DNA of 64,000 nucleotides from Sedimentitalea sp039941015 (GTDB lineage Bacteria > Pseudomonadota > Alphaproteobacteria > Rhodobacterales > Rhodobacteraceae). The notes beneath the pieces are model-generated. The model did no database searches and had not been told where the DNA came from. It saw nothing but the letters and a program-made list of their open reading frames with translations. Of the stretch, positions 26,119 to 33,492 are shown piece by piece; within the stretch, counting starts at the first letter, position 1, and the number at the start of each line of letters is the position of its first letter. Where the stretch lies: NCBI RefSeq assembly GCF_039941015.1, contig NZ_JBDVFI010000067.1. One strand, given 5' to 3'. The position numbers and the translations under genes are program-made.

Positions 26119-27408
26119 TCAGGTTATCGCGCGCAAATGTGGTTTCTGTGCCTCTTGGCCGGATTCCCGCGCAGTATAGGGGTCGTGAGGCGCAAGCATC
26201 ATGTCAACGACACGACGCAGCAATCGCTGCCGTCCTCGTCTGGAATAGAAACCTCCCGGCACCTGGCTGGTTTCCAGAAGATATCGCCGATAGATCAGGT
26301 AGGCCGACGTCACAGGGCGGCGGGGATTCGCAAAGAAGTCGGGTAGCGCTTGATCGGAGATGAACTCGGGTTTGGCATAGACCGCACGGCCGAAAATTCG
26401 CAAGGGCAACCCCCGCCACAGGGCCTGCTGCCCGGCGGTGGAATTGACCGTGACCACGCTGCGCGCATCGTCCATGAGTCGGGCCAGCTTGCCGCCGCGG
26501 ACAAAATGAACCCGGTCTGTCAGCCCATAAGCCTTTGCGATGCGGGTGATGTCCTGTTGCAGAGGTGTGCGTCCGTCTTCCAGCGGGTGGGCCTTGAAAA
26601 CCAGATGATGATGCGGCGGTGCGCCCTCGGCAAAGCCCGCGATGACCTCGGAGAGGAATTCGGTCATGCTGTCAAAGCTGGAGTGATCCCGAAAGCTGGC
26701 GTCATGTTCGAGCTGCAGCAAGGCGAGGTGATAAGGATAGCCCCCCCGCCGGACGCGCGCCGTCCTAAGACGTCGTTCGGTGGCGTGGACCGGGATCAGC
26801 AGCAATCGTTTCAGATGCAGCAGAAATTCGCGTGTGACGGGCAGGGTCCGATGCGGTCGAAAGTGGCGATAGCCCCGATTGGTGAACATCACGCACCAAT
26901 GATAGGCCGCGCCATAGAACATGTGCTGCCGCATGTCGCCCCAATGGGCCGGTGGCGGTGGTGCTTCGATATCCGCGCGCTCAAGCTGAGCCTGCATATC
27001 GGAGACAGGCATCTGAATCAGTTGGGAATTGCCGTTCGAACCGTCGCGTTCATATGTGACCCAATAGGGGCGCAGATAGCCTTCTTCAAAAACATGGATG
27101 GTAATGTTGCGGGCGCGGGCGGCGGCAATGGCGGTGGCATGAATGCGGCGGGTGTCTCCGTAGAGCACGATATCAGTCACGTTGTGCAGATCGAAAAGCA
27201 CGCTGATGGTACCGGGCCAGTTCTGCGGAAGGCCACGAAACGGGATATAGCTGGGACGGTCAAACCAGAAGGCCCTGTCGCCGGCATTGAACCCCACGCG
27301 CAGTACGCGCGCGCCGGTATTGCGCAGCATGCGCCCAAGCGCGTTGAAAAAAGGCCCGTGCGGCCCTTGCAGGAACAGAAAGACCCTGTCCTGACCTTGC
27401 AATGGCAA
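26119..27408 (-). CDS. kpsS: Capsular polysaccharide export/synthesis protein KpsS
   Basis: About 429 residues. KpsS adds the first beta-Kdo to phosphatidylglycerol as the capsule linker. Typical segments: RVFLFLQGPHGPFF near the start, VGFNAGDRAFWF, IHVFEEGYLRPYWVTYE, a LVFKAHPLEDGR motif and VNSTAGQQALWRGLP. The reading frame stays open another 245 codons opposite ribE, but that part is shadow. No ATG or GTG lies just before the conserved start, so I place it at a TTG; the exact start is uncertain. First of three capsule genes, divergent from ribE. Confidence 0.88.
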   Translation of the reverse strand: MPLQGQDRVFLFLQGPHGPFFNALGRMLRNTGARVLRVGFNAGDRAFWFDRPSYIPFRGLPQNWPGTISVLFDLHNVTDIVLYGDTRRIHATAIAAARARNITIHVFEEGYLRPYWVTYERDGSNGNSQLIQMPVSDMQAQLERADIEAPPPPAHWGDMRQHMFYGAAYHWCVMFTNRGYRHFRPHRTLPVTREFLLHLKRLLLIPVHATERRLRTARVRRGGYPYHLALLQLEHDASFRDHSSFDSMTEFLSEVIAGFAEGAPPHHHLVFKAHPLEDGRTPLQQDITRIAKAYGLTDRVHFVRGGKLARLMDDARSVVTVNSTAGQQALWRGLPLRIFGRAVYAKPEFISDQALPDFFANPRRPVTSAYLIYRRYLLETSQVPGGFYSRRGRQRLLRRVVDMMLAPHDPYTARESGQEAQKPHLRAIT

Positions 27409-27559
27409 AGTGGGTTGGTTGACGCTACCGATCCGACTATCCCGGCACTTGTGAAACAGTGAATTTATGGCCCGGCTGGGTGGGTTTGGCAAGACGTGGG
27501 GCTTGCCGTGCGCGACATCGCTGGTTACGTGAAACGAACAGAATTCAAGGGGGCGCAGC

Positions 27560-28153
27560 ATGTTCACTGGCATCATCACCGATATCGGCACCGTACGGGA
27601 GTTGGAGCAGCAAGGCGATCTGCGCGCGCGGATCGCGACCGGGTATGACACTGTTGGCATTGATATCGGCGCCTCAATCGCCAGCGATGGGGTCTGTTTG
27701 ACCGTGATTGCCTTGGGGGATGACTGGTACGATGTGCAGGTGAGTGCCGAGACCGTGTCAAAAACCAACCTCGGCGATTGGGCCGAGGGTAAACGGGTAA
27801 ACTTGGAGCGGGCCCTGAAAGTCGGGGACGAGTTGGGCGGCCATATCGTATCCGGCCACGTGGATGGGGTCGCCGAAGTGATTGCCATTGTTGATGAGGG
27901 TGACAGCACTCGCGTGACCCTGCGCGCACCGGAGGAGTTGTCACGGTTCATTGCGCCGAAAGGGTCCGTTGCGTTGAATGGAACGTCTTTGACAGTGAAT
28001 GAAGTCGATGGAGCGTCATTCGGGATCAACTTCATTCCGCATACCAAGGACGTCACGACTTGGGGTGATGTGGCTGTCGGAGATCGCGTCAATCTCGAGA
28101 TAGATACGTTGGCGCGATACGTGGCGAGACTCGCCGAGACAACCACAGCTTAG
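27560..28153 (+). CDS. ribE: Riboflavin synthase alpha subunit
   Basis: 197 residues. Dismutates two 6,7-dimethyl-8-ribityllumazine molecules into riboflavin. The two lumazine-binding repeats are visible: MFTGIITDIGTVREL to DGVCLTVIALGD in the first, and GGHIVSGHVDGVAEV to LNGTSLTVNEVDG in the second. CAAGGGGGC precedes the ATG. It is divergent from kpsS, so it must have its own promoter, unlike a standard ribD-ribE operon. A long-form interspersed repeat starts ten bases after its stop. Confidence 0.96.
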   Translation: MFTGIITDIGTVRELEQQGDLRARIATGYDTVGIDIGASIASDGVCLTVIALGDDWYDVQVSAETVSKTNLGDWAEGKRVNLERALKVGDELGGHIVSGHVDGVAEVIAIVDEGDSTRVTLRAPEELSRFIAPKGSVALNGTSLTVNEVDGASFGINFIPHTKDVTTWGDVAVGDRVNLEIDTLARYVARLAETTTA

Positions 28154-28163
28154 GCGAACGGGC

Positions 28164-28237
28164 AGGGGGCGCTGCCCCCTAAGGCGGAAATCCGGGATAT
28201 TCGCCGTTCACCCCCGGAGTATTTGGACAAAGATGAA
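28164..28237 (+). repeat. Interspersed element, copy 2 (long form with GC hairpin)
   Basis: AGGGGGC-GCT-GCCCCCT hairpin, a 30-base spacer, then CCCCCGGAGTATTT, GGAC and AAAGATGAA. It lies between ribE and ribB in the operon direction. The hairpin could act as an attenuator or processing site, but the conserved right half is not explained by that. Shares both blocks with four other copies in this window. Confidence 0.8.
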
Positions 28238-28344
28238 GTGGTGCGCGTCGGGTTTTCGCGGGTAACAGCGCGTTCCGGGTCTGGCGTTCATGACGCGTGT
28301 GGGGTATTTGCGCCCTGAGCCAACTGCGCACGGAAGACGACCTA

Positions 28345-29466
28345 ATGAGCTTTGAAACACCCGGTCAGGTCGAAACGGACCTGCGCCATGCCATTTCTCC
28401 TATTGAGGAGATCATCGACGCGGCGCGGCGTGGCCAGATGTTCATCCTGGTCGATCACGAGGATCGCGAGAATGAAGGCGATCTGGTGATTGCCGCCGAA
28501 TTCGCCGATGCCGAGGCAATCAACTTTATGGCGACCCATGGTCGGGGGCTGATCTGCCTGCCGATGACCGCAGAGCGGGTCGACCGGTTGGGACTGCCGA
28601 TGATGGCCGTCAACAACTCCTCGCGTCACGAAACACCGTTTACCGTGTCGATCGAGGCCCGTGAAGGCGTCAGCACCGGTATTTCCGCGCCGGATCGGGC
28701 CCATACTGTCGCGGTTGCAATCAACGAACAGAATACCATGGCCGAGCTTGCGACGCCCGGGCATATCTTTCCGCTGCGAGCGCGCAATGGCGGCGTTCTG
28801 GTGCGGGCAGGCCATACCGAGGCCGCAGTTGATATTGCGCGGCTGGCAGGGCTGAAGCCCGCCGGCGTAATTTGTGAAATCATGAATGCGGATGGCACGA
28901 TGGCGCGCCTGCCGGAACTCGTGGACTTTGCCAAAGCACATGAGATGAAGATCGGCACGATTTCGGATTTGATCGCCTTTCGCAGTATCAACGACAACCT
29001 GGTGGATCAGACCGCACAACAGACCGTGACCTCGGAATTCGGAGGGGACTGGGATATGCGCATCTTTACCGACCAGACCCACGGAGTAGAACACGTGGTG
29101 CTGATCAAGGGCGATATCACGACACCCGAGCCTGTCCTGACCCGAACACATGCGCTGCATGAAGCGAGCGATATGCTGGGATTGGGGCCAAAGCCTGCGC
29201 GCGAACTGTCATGTGCGATGGAGTTGATCGCCGATGAAGGGCGCGGGGTGGTTTGTCTTTTTCGCGAACCGCGTCATTCGCTGTATGCCTCTGAGGAAGA
29301 GGGGCCGCGCACCATCAAACGGACGGGTCTTGGCGCGCAAATCCTTTCGACCCTTGGGGTCAAGAACTTGATTCTGCTGACAGATTCGCCGCTTACACGC
29401 TATGTCGGGCTGGATGCATATGGCTTGTCGATCGTCGACACGCGCCCGATCATGTCGGAGGGATAG
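28345..29466 (+). CDS. ribB: 3,4-dihydroxy-2-butanone 4-phosphate synthase (RibB with degenerate RibA-like domain)
   Basis: 373 residues. Makes the four-carbon precursor of riboflavin from ribulose 5-phosphate. The N-terminal 210 residues carry the DHBP synthase motifs: DHEDRENEGDLV, THGRGLICLPM and HIFPLRARNGGVLVRAGHTEA. The C-terminal 150 residues have the shape of GTP cyclohydrolase II, but the region that should hold the zinc cysteines reads VLTRTHALHEASDMLG with no Cys. Cyclohydrolase activity is therefore not expected, and a separate ribA should exist elsewhere. The ATG 16 codons into the frame gives the family-like start. Three bases before ribH. Confidence 0.93.
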   Translation: MSFETPGQVETDLRHAISPIEEIIDAARRGQMFILVDHEDRENEGDLVIAAEFADAEAINFMATHGRGLICLPMTAERVDRLGLPMMAVNNSSRHETPFTVSIEAREGVSTGISAPDRAHTVAVAINEQNTMAELATPGHIFPLRARNGGVLVRAGHTEAAVDIARLAGLKPAGVICEIMNADGTMARLPELVDFAKAHEMKIGTISDLIAFRSINDNLVDQTAQQTVTSEFGGDWDMRIFTDQTHGVEHVVLIKGDITTPEPVLTRTHALHEASDMLGLGPKPARELSCAMELIADEGRGVVCLFREPRHSLYASEEEGPRTIKRTGLGAQILSTLGVKNLILLTDSPLTRYVGLDAYGLSIVDTRPIMSEG

Positions 29467-29469
29467 ACC

Positions 29470-30021
29470 ATGGCCAAATCTGAAACACATTACGTTCTGC
29501 CGCGTCCGGAGTTTGACAAACCGGTCAAGCTGTTGATCGTTGTGGCGCCCTATTACAAGGATATCGCCGACGATCTGATTGCCGGTGCCAAGGCTGAAAT
29601 CGAGGCTGCAGGTGGGACATGGGACCTCGTAGAGGTGCCAGGTGCGCTTGAGGTGCCGACGGCCATTGCGATTTCGGACCGGCAGTCGAATTTTGACGGT
29701 TATGTTGCTCTGGGCTGCGTGATCCGCGGGGAAACGACGCATTATGAAACCGTTTGCAACGACAGCAGCCGGGCGTTGCAGTTGATGGGTTTGCAAGGCC
29801 TGTGCATCGGGAATGGGATCCTGACGGTCGAAACCCGCGATCAGGCTGTGGTCCGCGCAGAAGCGGACGGCCAAAACAAAGGTGGCGGCGCGGCAGCAGC
29901 GGCCTTGCATCTGATCGCGCTCGCTCGTAAGTGGGGCGGTCAGCGCAAGGGTGTTGGGTTTCGTGCCCCGTCAGACCCGATCCTGCTGGCGGAAAAGAGC
30001 GACGGACCAACTACGGCATGA
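29470..30021 (+). CDS. ribH: 6,7-dimethyl-8-ribityllumazine synthase
   Basis: 183 residues. Condenses the RibB product with the RibD-derived pyrimidine to lumazine; forms a large capsid-like oligomer. Motifs: LLIVVAPYYKDIADDL near the start, VEVPGALEVPTAI, the VALGCVIRGETTHYE substrate loop and the LTVETRDQA segment. GGAGGGATAGACC provides the ribosome-binding site within the end of ribB. Its stop overlaps the nusB ATG. The C-terminus is about 20 residues longer than many homologues. Confidence 0.96.
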   Translation: MAKSETHYVLPRPEFDKPVKLLIVVAPYYKDIADDLIAGAKAEIEAAGGTWDLVEVPGALEVPTAIAISDRQSNFDGYVALGCVIRGETTHYETVCNDSSRALQLMGLQGLCIGNGILTVETRDQAVVRAEADGQNKGGGAAAAALHLIALARKWGGQRKGVGFRAPSDPILLAEKSDGPTTA

Positions 30022-30500
30022 CCACTTCTAATACCACCCTGTCTGGCAACCAGAAACGCAAGATGAAATCGGCCGCGCGGCTTTACGCGGTGCAGGCACT
30101 GTTTCAGATGGAGCAGAGCGGACAGACCAGCGAGCAGGTCGTGGCCGAGTTTCTGGAGCACCGCTTTGGTGCGACTTATGATGGTGAAGAAATGCTGGAT
30201 GGCGACATCAAGTTGTTTCGCCGCGCGGTCGAGGACGCGGTGAATTATCAGGCGCGGATCGACCAGATGACGGATCGCGCGCTGGTGGCCAAATGGCCGA
30301 TTGCACGCATTGATCCGACGCTGCGGGGGCTGTTTCGCGCAGCCGGGGCCGAGCTGACCAACAGCAACACGCCGCCTAAGGTTGTGATCGTCGAATATGT
30401 CGATATAGCGCGCGCGTTTTTTCCTGATGGGAAAGAGCCGAAATTCGTGAACGCCGTGCTGGACCACATGGCGCACGAGGCGAAACCCGAAGCGTTCTAG
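30018..30500 (+). CDS. nusB: Transcription antitermination factor NusB
   Basis: 160 residues. Binds boxA RNA with NusE to support antitermination on rRNA operons. Family features are SAARLYAVQALFQMEQSG near the start, and the C-terminal RIDPTLRGLFRAAGAEL, PPKVVIVEYVDIARAFFPDGKEPKFVN and AVLDHMA. The ATG overlapping the ribH stop (ATGA) is preferred; an upstream start would run far into ribH. The ribH-nusB coupling is widespread in bacteria. Confidence 0.95.
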   Translation: MTTSNTTLSGNQKRKMKSAARLYAVQALFQMEQSGQTSEQVVAEFLEHRFGATYDGEEMLDGDIKLFRRAVEDAVNYQARIDQMTDRALVAKWPIARIDPTLRGLFRAAGAELTNSNTPPKVVIVEYVDIARAFFPDGKEPKFVNAVLDHMAHEAKPEAF

Positions 30501-30595
30501 AGCGCGATGATTTACGTTTCGCGGCGTACTGACGCGGGTGTTGATCTTGGATCACATCCAGTCACATGCTAGAATGGGAATATAGGAGGACGCCT

Positions 30596-30919
30596 ATGCC
30601 CAAACTGGTCAAGCTCTATATTCGCAATGTGATCATCGGTTTCGCCATCGCGGCGGCTTTCGTCGCGATGCTGCTTTGGTTCAACGTGATGAACATCTGG
30701 CATCTGGTCACGCATTCTGATGCAGGCATCCTTGCAGTGTTCCTGTTGTGGTTCATGCATGGGATCGTTTTTGCCGGTGTTCAGTTTGCTTGGGCCGTGA
30801 TGTCTTTGGCTGAAAAGCCGGACAGCGGGCGCGGGGGCACCCCGGTCGCCCATGACCTGCAACCGGCGCTGGTTCCGGTAAAAGACCGGCGCGACCGGAA
30901 GGTTAAGGGGCGCCGATAA
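30596..30919 (+). CDS. Small two-helix membrane protein
   Basis: 107 residues. Two hydrophobic segments (about 8-31 and 43-68, with FAIAAAFVAMLLWFNVMNI and LAVFLLWFMHGIVFAGVQFA) are followed by a basic cytoplasmic tail ending KVKGRR. AGGAGG seven bases before the ATG decides the start. It is 95 bases after nusB, in the same direction. No functional family recognised; the conserved-looking WHLVTHSDAG segment lies between the helices. Confidence 0.78.
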   Translation: MPKLVKLYIRNVIIGFAIAAAFVAMLLWFNVMNIWHLVTHSDAGILAVFLLWFMHGIVFAGVQFAWAVMSLAEKPDSGRGGTPVAHDLQPALVPVKDRRDRKVKGRR

Positions 30920-30984
30920 GCCATTGGCCTTAAGGTGAAATGTGACGGGACCACCAATCAACCGTGTGGTTCTGATTCCCGAGG

Positions 30985-31000
30985 ACCTGTATATACAGGT
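30985..31000. promoter_or_regulatory. 16-bp perfect palindrome in a convergent gap
   Basis: ACCTGTATATACAGGT is fully self-complementary. It lies in the 226-base region between two converging genes, where an operator would not be expected. The rest of the region has no supported gene on either strand. It could be a protein-binding site or part of a gene remnant; I cannot decide. Confidence 0.4.
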
Positions 31001-31145
31001 GGGCGCCAGGTAAACGGACCAGGATCCGTACAGAGCCAGCTCCCTCGGATTTGCTTAAGGCCACCGGAATGCAACCGCTCACGCGCAGGGCAGAACCCGC
31101 CACTCGTTCCAGATAGGCGTAGATGACGGGTCCGGCAAGGGGAGA

Positions 31146-31565
31146 TCAGGCAGAATCGTGCAGATGGGCACGCATGCGACCCATATGTTCGTCCCAGCCC
31201 TCGTCCAGGTTCAATGTCAGCCCGAAACCTTCTGCTCCTTGAGGCAGGCCCGAATGCTCAAGTGACAGGCGTGTGCCGCCCGCGACGGGGTCCAGTGTCC
31301 ATTTGACGAGGCTGACAGCATCGCCCATCGGCCCTATGACAAAGGTGTATTCGATATAACTGGGCCGTCGCGCGGTTTTGACCGTCCCCCAAATCAGTAG
31401 ATTACCACTCTCGGCACCATACATCTTTAGTTCATTCCCCTGTTCCAGCGGGGCCGTTGGCTTGTGAAACCACAGGACCAGCTTGTCGGGATCGGTGAGA
31501 TAGTCCCAGACCTGTTCGGGCGAAGCGTTCAGGTAAATCGATTTGCGGATCATAGTGTCGGTCAT
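31146..31565 (-). CDS. SRPBCC (AHSA1-like) domain protein
   Basis: 139 residues forming a START/Bet v 1-like hydrophobic-cavity fold. The opening IRKSIYLNASPEQVWDYLTDPDKLVLWF and the C-terminal GWDEHMGRMRAHL are characteristic of the AHSA1-type subgroup. Members usually follow an ArsR-type regulator and may bind small hydrophobic ligands; the ligand is unknown. The start overlaps the stop of the ArsR gene by four bases, so the pair is one operon. A convergent 226-base gap follows. Confidence 0.87.
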   Translation of the reverse strand: MTDTMIRKSIYLNASPEQVWDYLTDPDKLVLWFHKPTAPLEQGNELKMYGAESGNLLIWGTVKTARRPSYIEYTFVIGPMGDAVSLVKWTLDPVAGGTRLSLEHSGLPQGAEGFGLTLNLDEGWDEHMGRMRAHLHDSA

Positions 31566-31897
31566 GTGTTGTCCTTTTCAATGGCGGCTTTGAGATCGGC
31601 AAGCCGGTCGTCCCAGAATTGATCAAAATATTCGAGCCAGCTTAGAACCGGTGCAAAACCTGCCGGGTTCAGGCTGTTTACGCGTTCGCGACCGCGCGCA
31701 TTGACTGTGATCAGACCGCCATCGGACAGCACGTTCAGGTGCTTCTTTACGGCGGCGCGCGTCATGTCGAACTGATCGGTCAATTGCGCGATCGTCATGT
31801 CGTTCCGAGTCAGGAGCCGGACGATATCGCGCCGAGTCGGATCGGCAAGCGCACGAAAGCAGGTTTGGGTGGGGTCGGTAGCTTGTTCAGATGTCAT
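31562..31897 (-). CDS. ArsR/SmtB-type winged-helix regulator
   Basis: 111 residues. Winged helix: FRALADPTRRDIVRLL, then MTIAQLTDQFDMTRAAVKKH as the HTH and LNVLSDGGLITVNARGRE as the wing. No metal-binding Cys cluster of the ArsR/SmtB sensor type is visible, as expected for the subgroup paired with SRPBCC proteins. It starts directly next to two inverted repeats that are likely its operators. First gene of a two-gene operon. Confidence 0.9.
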   Translation of the reverse strand: MTSEQATDPTQTCFRALADPTRRDIVRLLTRNDMTIAQLTDQFDMTRAAVKKHLNVLSDGGLITVNARGRERVNSLNPAGFAPVLSWLEYFDQFWDDRLADLKAAIEKDNT

Positions 31898-31902
31898 TAT
31901 TG

Positions 31903-31945
31903 GATACCTTTTGGTATCATATTAAATAAGGTACCAATTGGTATC
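31903..31945. promoter_or_regulatory. Twin inverted repeats, probable ArsR-type operators
   Basis: GATACC-TTTT-GGTATC (31903-31918) and GGTACC-AATT-GGTATC (31930-31945) share half-sites and spacer length, and their centres are 27 bases apart. They lie just upstream of the ArsR-type start, in the divergent region shared with mmcB. Two similar dyads with a fixed spacing suggest cooperative autoregulation. Binding is inferred. Confidence 0.7.
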
Positions 31946-31986
31946 ATGTCAATGAAGGGTTGAATTGCGTTGGATACTTGAAAAAT

Positions 31987-32001
31987 GTTCACCTATTGTT
32001 C
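31987..32001 (+). promoter_or_regulatory. LexA (SOS) box upstream of mmcB
   Basis: GTTC, seven bases (ACCTATT), GTTC: an exact match to the alphaproteobacterial direct-repeat LexA box. It ends 11 bases before the chosen mmcB start, where it could block transcription. This matches the known SOS control of mmcB in Caulobacter. Confidence 0.8.
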
Positions 32002-32012
32002 ATGTTTGGCGC

Positions 32013-32492
32013 ATGACTGATACGATCTCTTCCTTGGTCAAGCCGGGCCAACTGCTGGCGCGCGGGGTATGTCGCCTTCTCAAAGGGCATGGCTTTGTTT
32101 CTGTTGAAGAACTTGTGCCAACTCGAGGGTTGAGGGTGGATGTGATGGGGTTGGGCCCCAAGGGCGAAATCTGGGTGATTGAATGCAAATCCAGCCGAGC
32201 GGATTTCCAGGCAGACTCCAAGTGGCAGGGCTATTTGGAGTGGTGTGACCGGTACTTTTGGGCGGTCGATCAGGATTTTCCCACGGATCTTTTGCCACTG
32301 GATTCGGGTCTGATCATTGCTGATGCCTATGACGCCGAAATCATCCGTATGGCGCCCGAAGACAAGCTGGCACCGGCGCGGCGCAAGGTGATGGTGCAGA
32401 AATTCGCCGTACACGCGGCGCGACGATTGCAGGCGCTGCGTGATCCCGGGGTGGCGACGCTGATGGCCTCCAGAGACAATTCCGAGGAATAA
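32013..32492 (+). CDS. mmcB: MmcB family DNA repair protein
   Basis: 159 residues. A PD-(D/E)xK-type nuclease fold is suggested by Asp43 (LRVDVMG) and Glu57-x-Lys59 (VIECKSS), with a preceding Glu in VEELVP. The family is tied to mitomycin C resistance in Caulobacter, where it is SOS-regulated. The ATG at MTDTISSLVK is chosen because the longer TTG-started frame would include the LexA box. It is divergent from the ArsR/SRPBCC operon. Family assignment rests on the motif layout and the SOS box. Confidence 0.87.
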   Translation: MTDTISSLVKPGQLLARGVCRLLKGHGFVSVEELVPTRGLRVDVMGLGPKGEIWVIECKSSRADFQADSKWQGYLEWCDRYFWAVDQDFPTDLLPLDSGLIIADAYDAEIIRMAPEDKLAPARRKVMVQKFAVHAARRLQALRDPGVATLMASRDNSEE

Positions 32493-32685
32493 GAGTTCTG
32501 ATCAAATGTTACGACGCGGGTGGCGCTTGGTGCCGTCGCGCATTGCTTGCGGCGCATCCCATCTTTCTGGCGATTACCCACGGAGAACGGGTCACGCGTG
32601 CAGAAAGGCCAAACGGTTTAGGGATGCCTGAATTCGGGATGTCCAAGTTCGTACTGATCGGTCTGGGCCGAACTCACCCCTGATT

Positions 32686-32886
32686 TCAGCGTCCGGTTTT
32701 CCCGCCGACCGCGCGTGCCGCTTTGGCCGCAGCCATAATCTCTTCGGCGATTTCGTCTGCTTCTTCCGGCTCAAAGTCCATTGGCACCTCGATGCCCTGA
32801 GATTCGATATAGATGCGCACCATGCCGGTGTCGGTCGGACCGATCTGCATGTTCGCTTCGATATCTCGCTCGGTATTGATGCTCAT
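32686..32886 (-). CDS. Small acidic conserved protein (DUF6324-like)
   Basis: 66 residues, acidic in the centre (MDFEPEEADEIAEEIMAAAK) with a basic tail. GGAGG lies before the ATG. It resembles a short Rhodobacterales-restricted protein family that I recall as DUF6324. The central beta-like VRIYIESQGIEV and the following helix suggest a small folded domain. Function unknown. It is divergent from the GNAT gene; the 193 bases between it and mmcB hold nothing I can identify. Confidence 0.75.
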   Translation of the reverse strand: MSINTERDIEANMQIGPTDTGMVRIYIESQGIEVPMDFEPEEADEIAEEIMAAAKAARAVGGKTGR

Positions 32887-32965
32887 GGGGTGCCTCCGTG
32901 CCTCTGCTGTTCCTGCTAGCTTGGCAGGGGTTGAGAATCAAGCGCTGCTGCGCGCAGTGTGGCGC

Positions 32966-33448
32966 ATGGATGATGTCATCATACGCCAGTTCAGCCCGGC
33001 GGACGCACCTTGGCTGGTGCGCCAACATGGTGAGCATTATGCGCGTGACGAAGGGTTTAATGACACGTTTGGCGCCTTAGTCGCCGAGATCCTTGATGAT
33101 TTTATTGTCAATCACGAGTCCAACCGAGAGCGCGGTTGGATTGCGGTGCAGGGTGAACAACGGCTTGGCAGTATCTTTTGTGTCGCGGCAGGAGAAACGA
33201 CTGCAAAGCTCCGCCTGTTCCTGCTGACACCGGATGCGCGGGGGCGGGGGTTGGGAAAGCGCTTGCTCGCGACCTGCATGGGCTTTGCCCGCGCCCAAGG
33301 CTATCGTGACATGCGTCTCTGGACTCATGAAAGCCACCGCGCCGCCTGCGTACTTTACAAGGCATCGGGCTGGCAACTCGTTGACAGCAGGCCCGTACAC
33401 TCATTTGGAGTCGATCTTGTGGAACAAAGCTGGCATATTGACCTCTAA
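32966..33448 (+). CDS. GNAT family N-acetyltransferase
   Basis: 160 residues. A complete GNAT fold: the opening IIRQFSPADAPWLVRQHGEHYA, the acetyl-CoA-binding LFLLTPDARGRGLGKRLLAT (motif A, near 92-111) and the C-terminal HESHRAACVLYKASGWQLV. It is most like the catalytic domain of MarR-GNAT fusions, but no MarR part is encoded here. The frame extends 51 codons upstream, over the start of the divergent gene; I chose the internal ATG. Substrate unknown. tRNA-His follows. Confidence 0.88.
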   Translation: MDDVIIRQFSPADAPWLVRQHGEHYARDEGFNDTFGALVAEILDDFIVNHESNRERGWIAVQGEQRLGSIFCVAAGETTAKLRLFLLTPDARGRGLGKRLLATCMGFARAQGYRDMRLWTHESHRAACVLYKASGWQLVDSRPVHSFGVDLVEQSWHIDL

Positions 33449-33492
33449 GCCACTTGCATTCACCCTGTGGCTTGTCTAAATCGCATGCCAGT

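Noticed and set aside
26350..27462. 370-codon forward frame opposite kpsS
   Set aside because: Shadow frame; the reverse strand has clear KpsS motifs throughout.
27409..28146. N-terminal extension of the kpsS frame across ribE
   Set aside because: Lies opposite ribE and has no KpsS-like sequence; open by chance in high-GC DNA.
28235..28240. ATG inside the AAAGATGAA block as a start codon for a small gene
   Set aside because: The reverse copy has ATA there and the reading frames that follow differ between copies and are not protein-like.
28154..28344. FMN riboswitch before ribB
   Set aside because: Conserved RFN-element segments are not visible; the gap is largely occupied by the interspersed repeat.
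30985..31000. ACCTGTATATACAGGT as an E. coli-type LexA box
   Set aside because: Spacing is shorter than the E. coli site, and alphaproteobacterial LexA uses GTTC-N7-GTTC.
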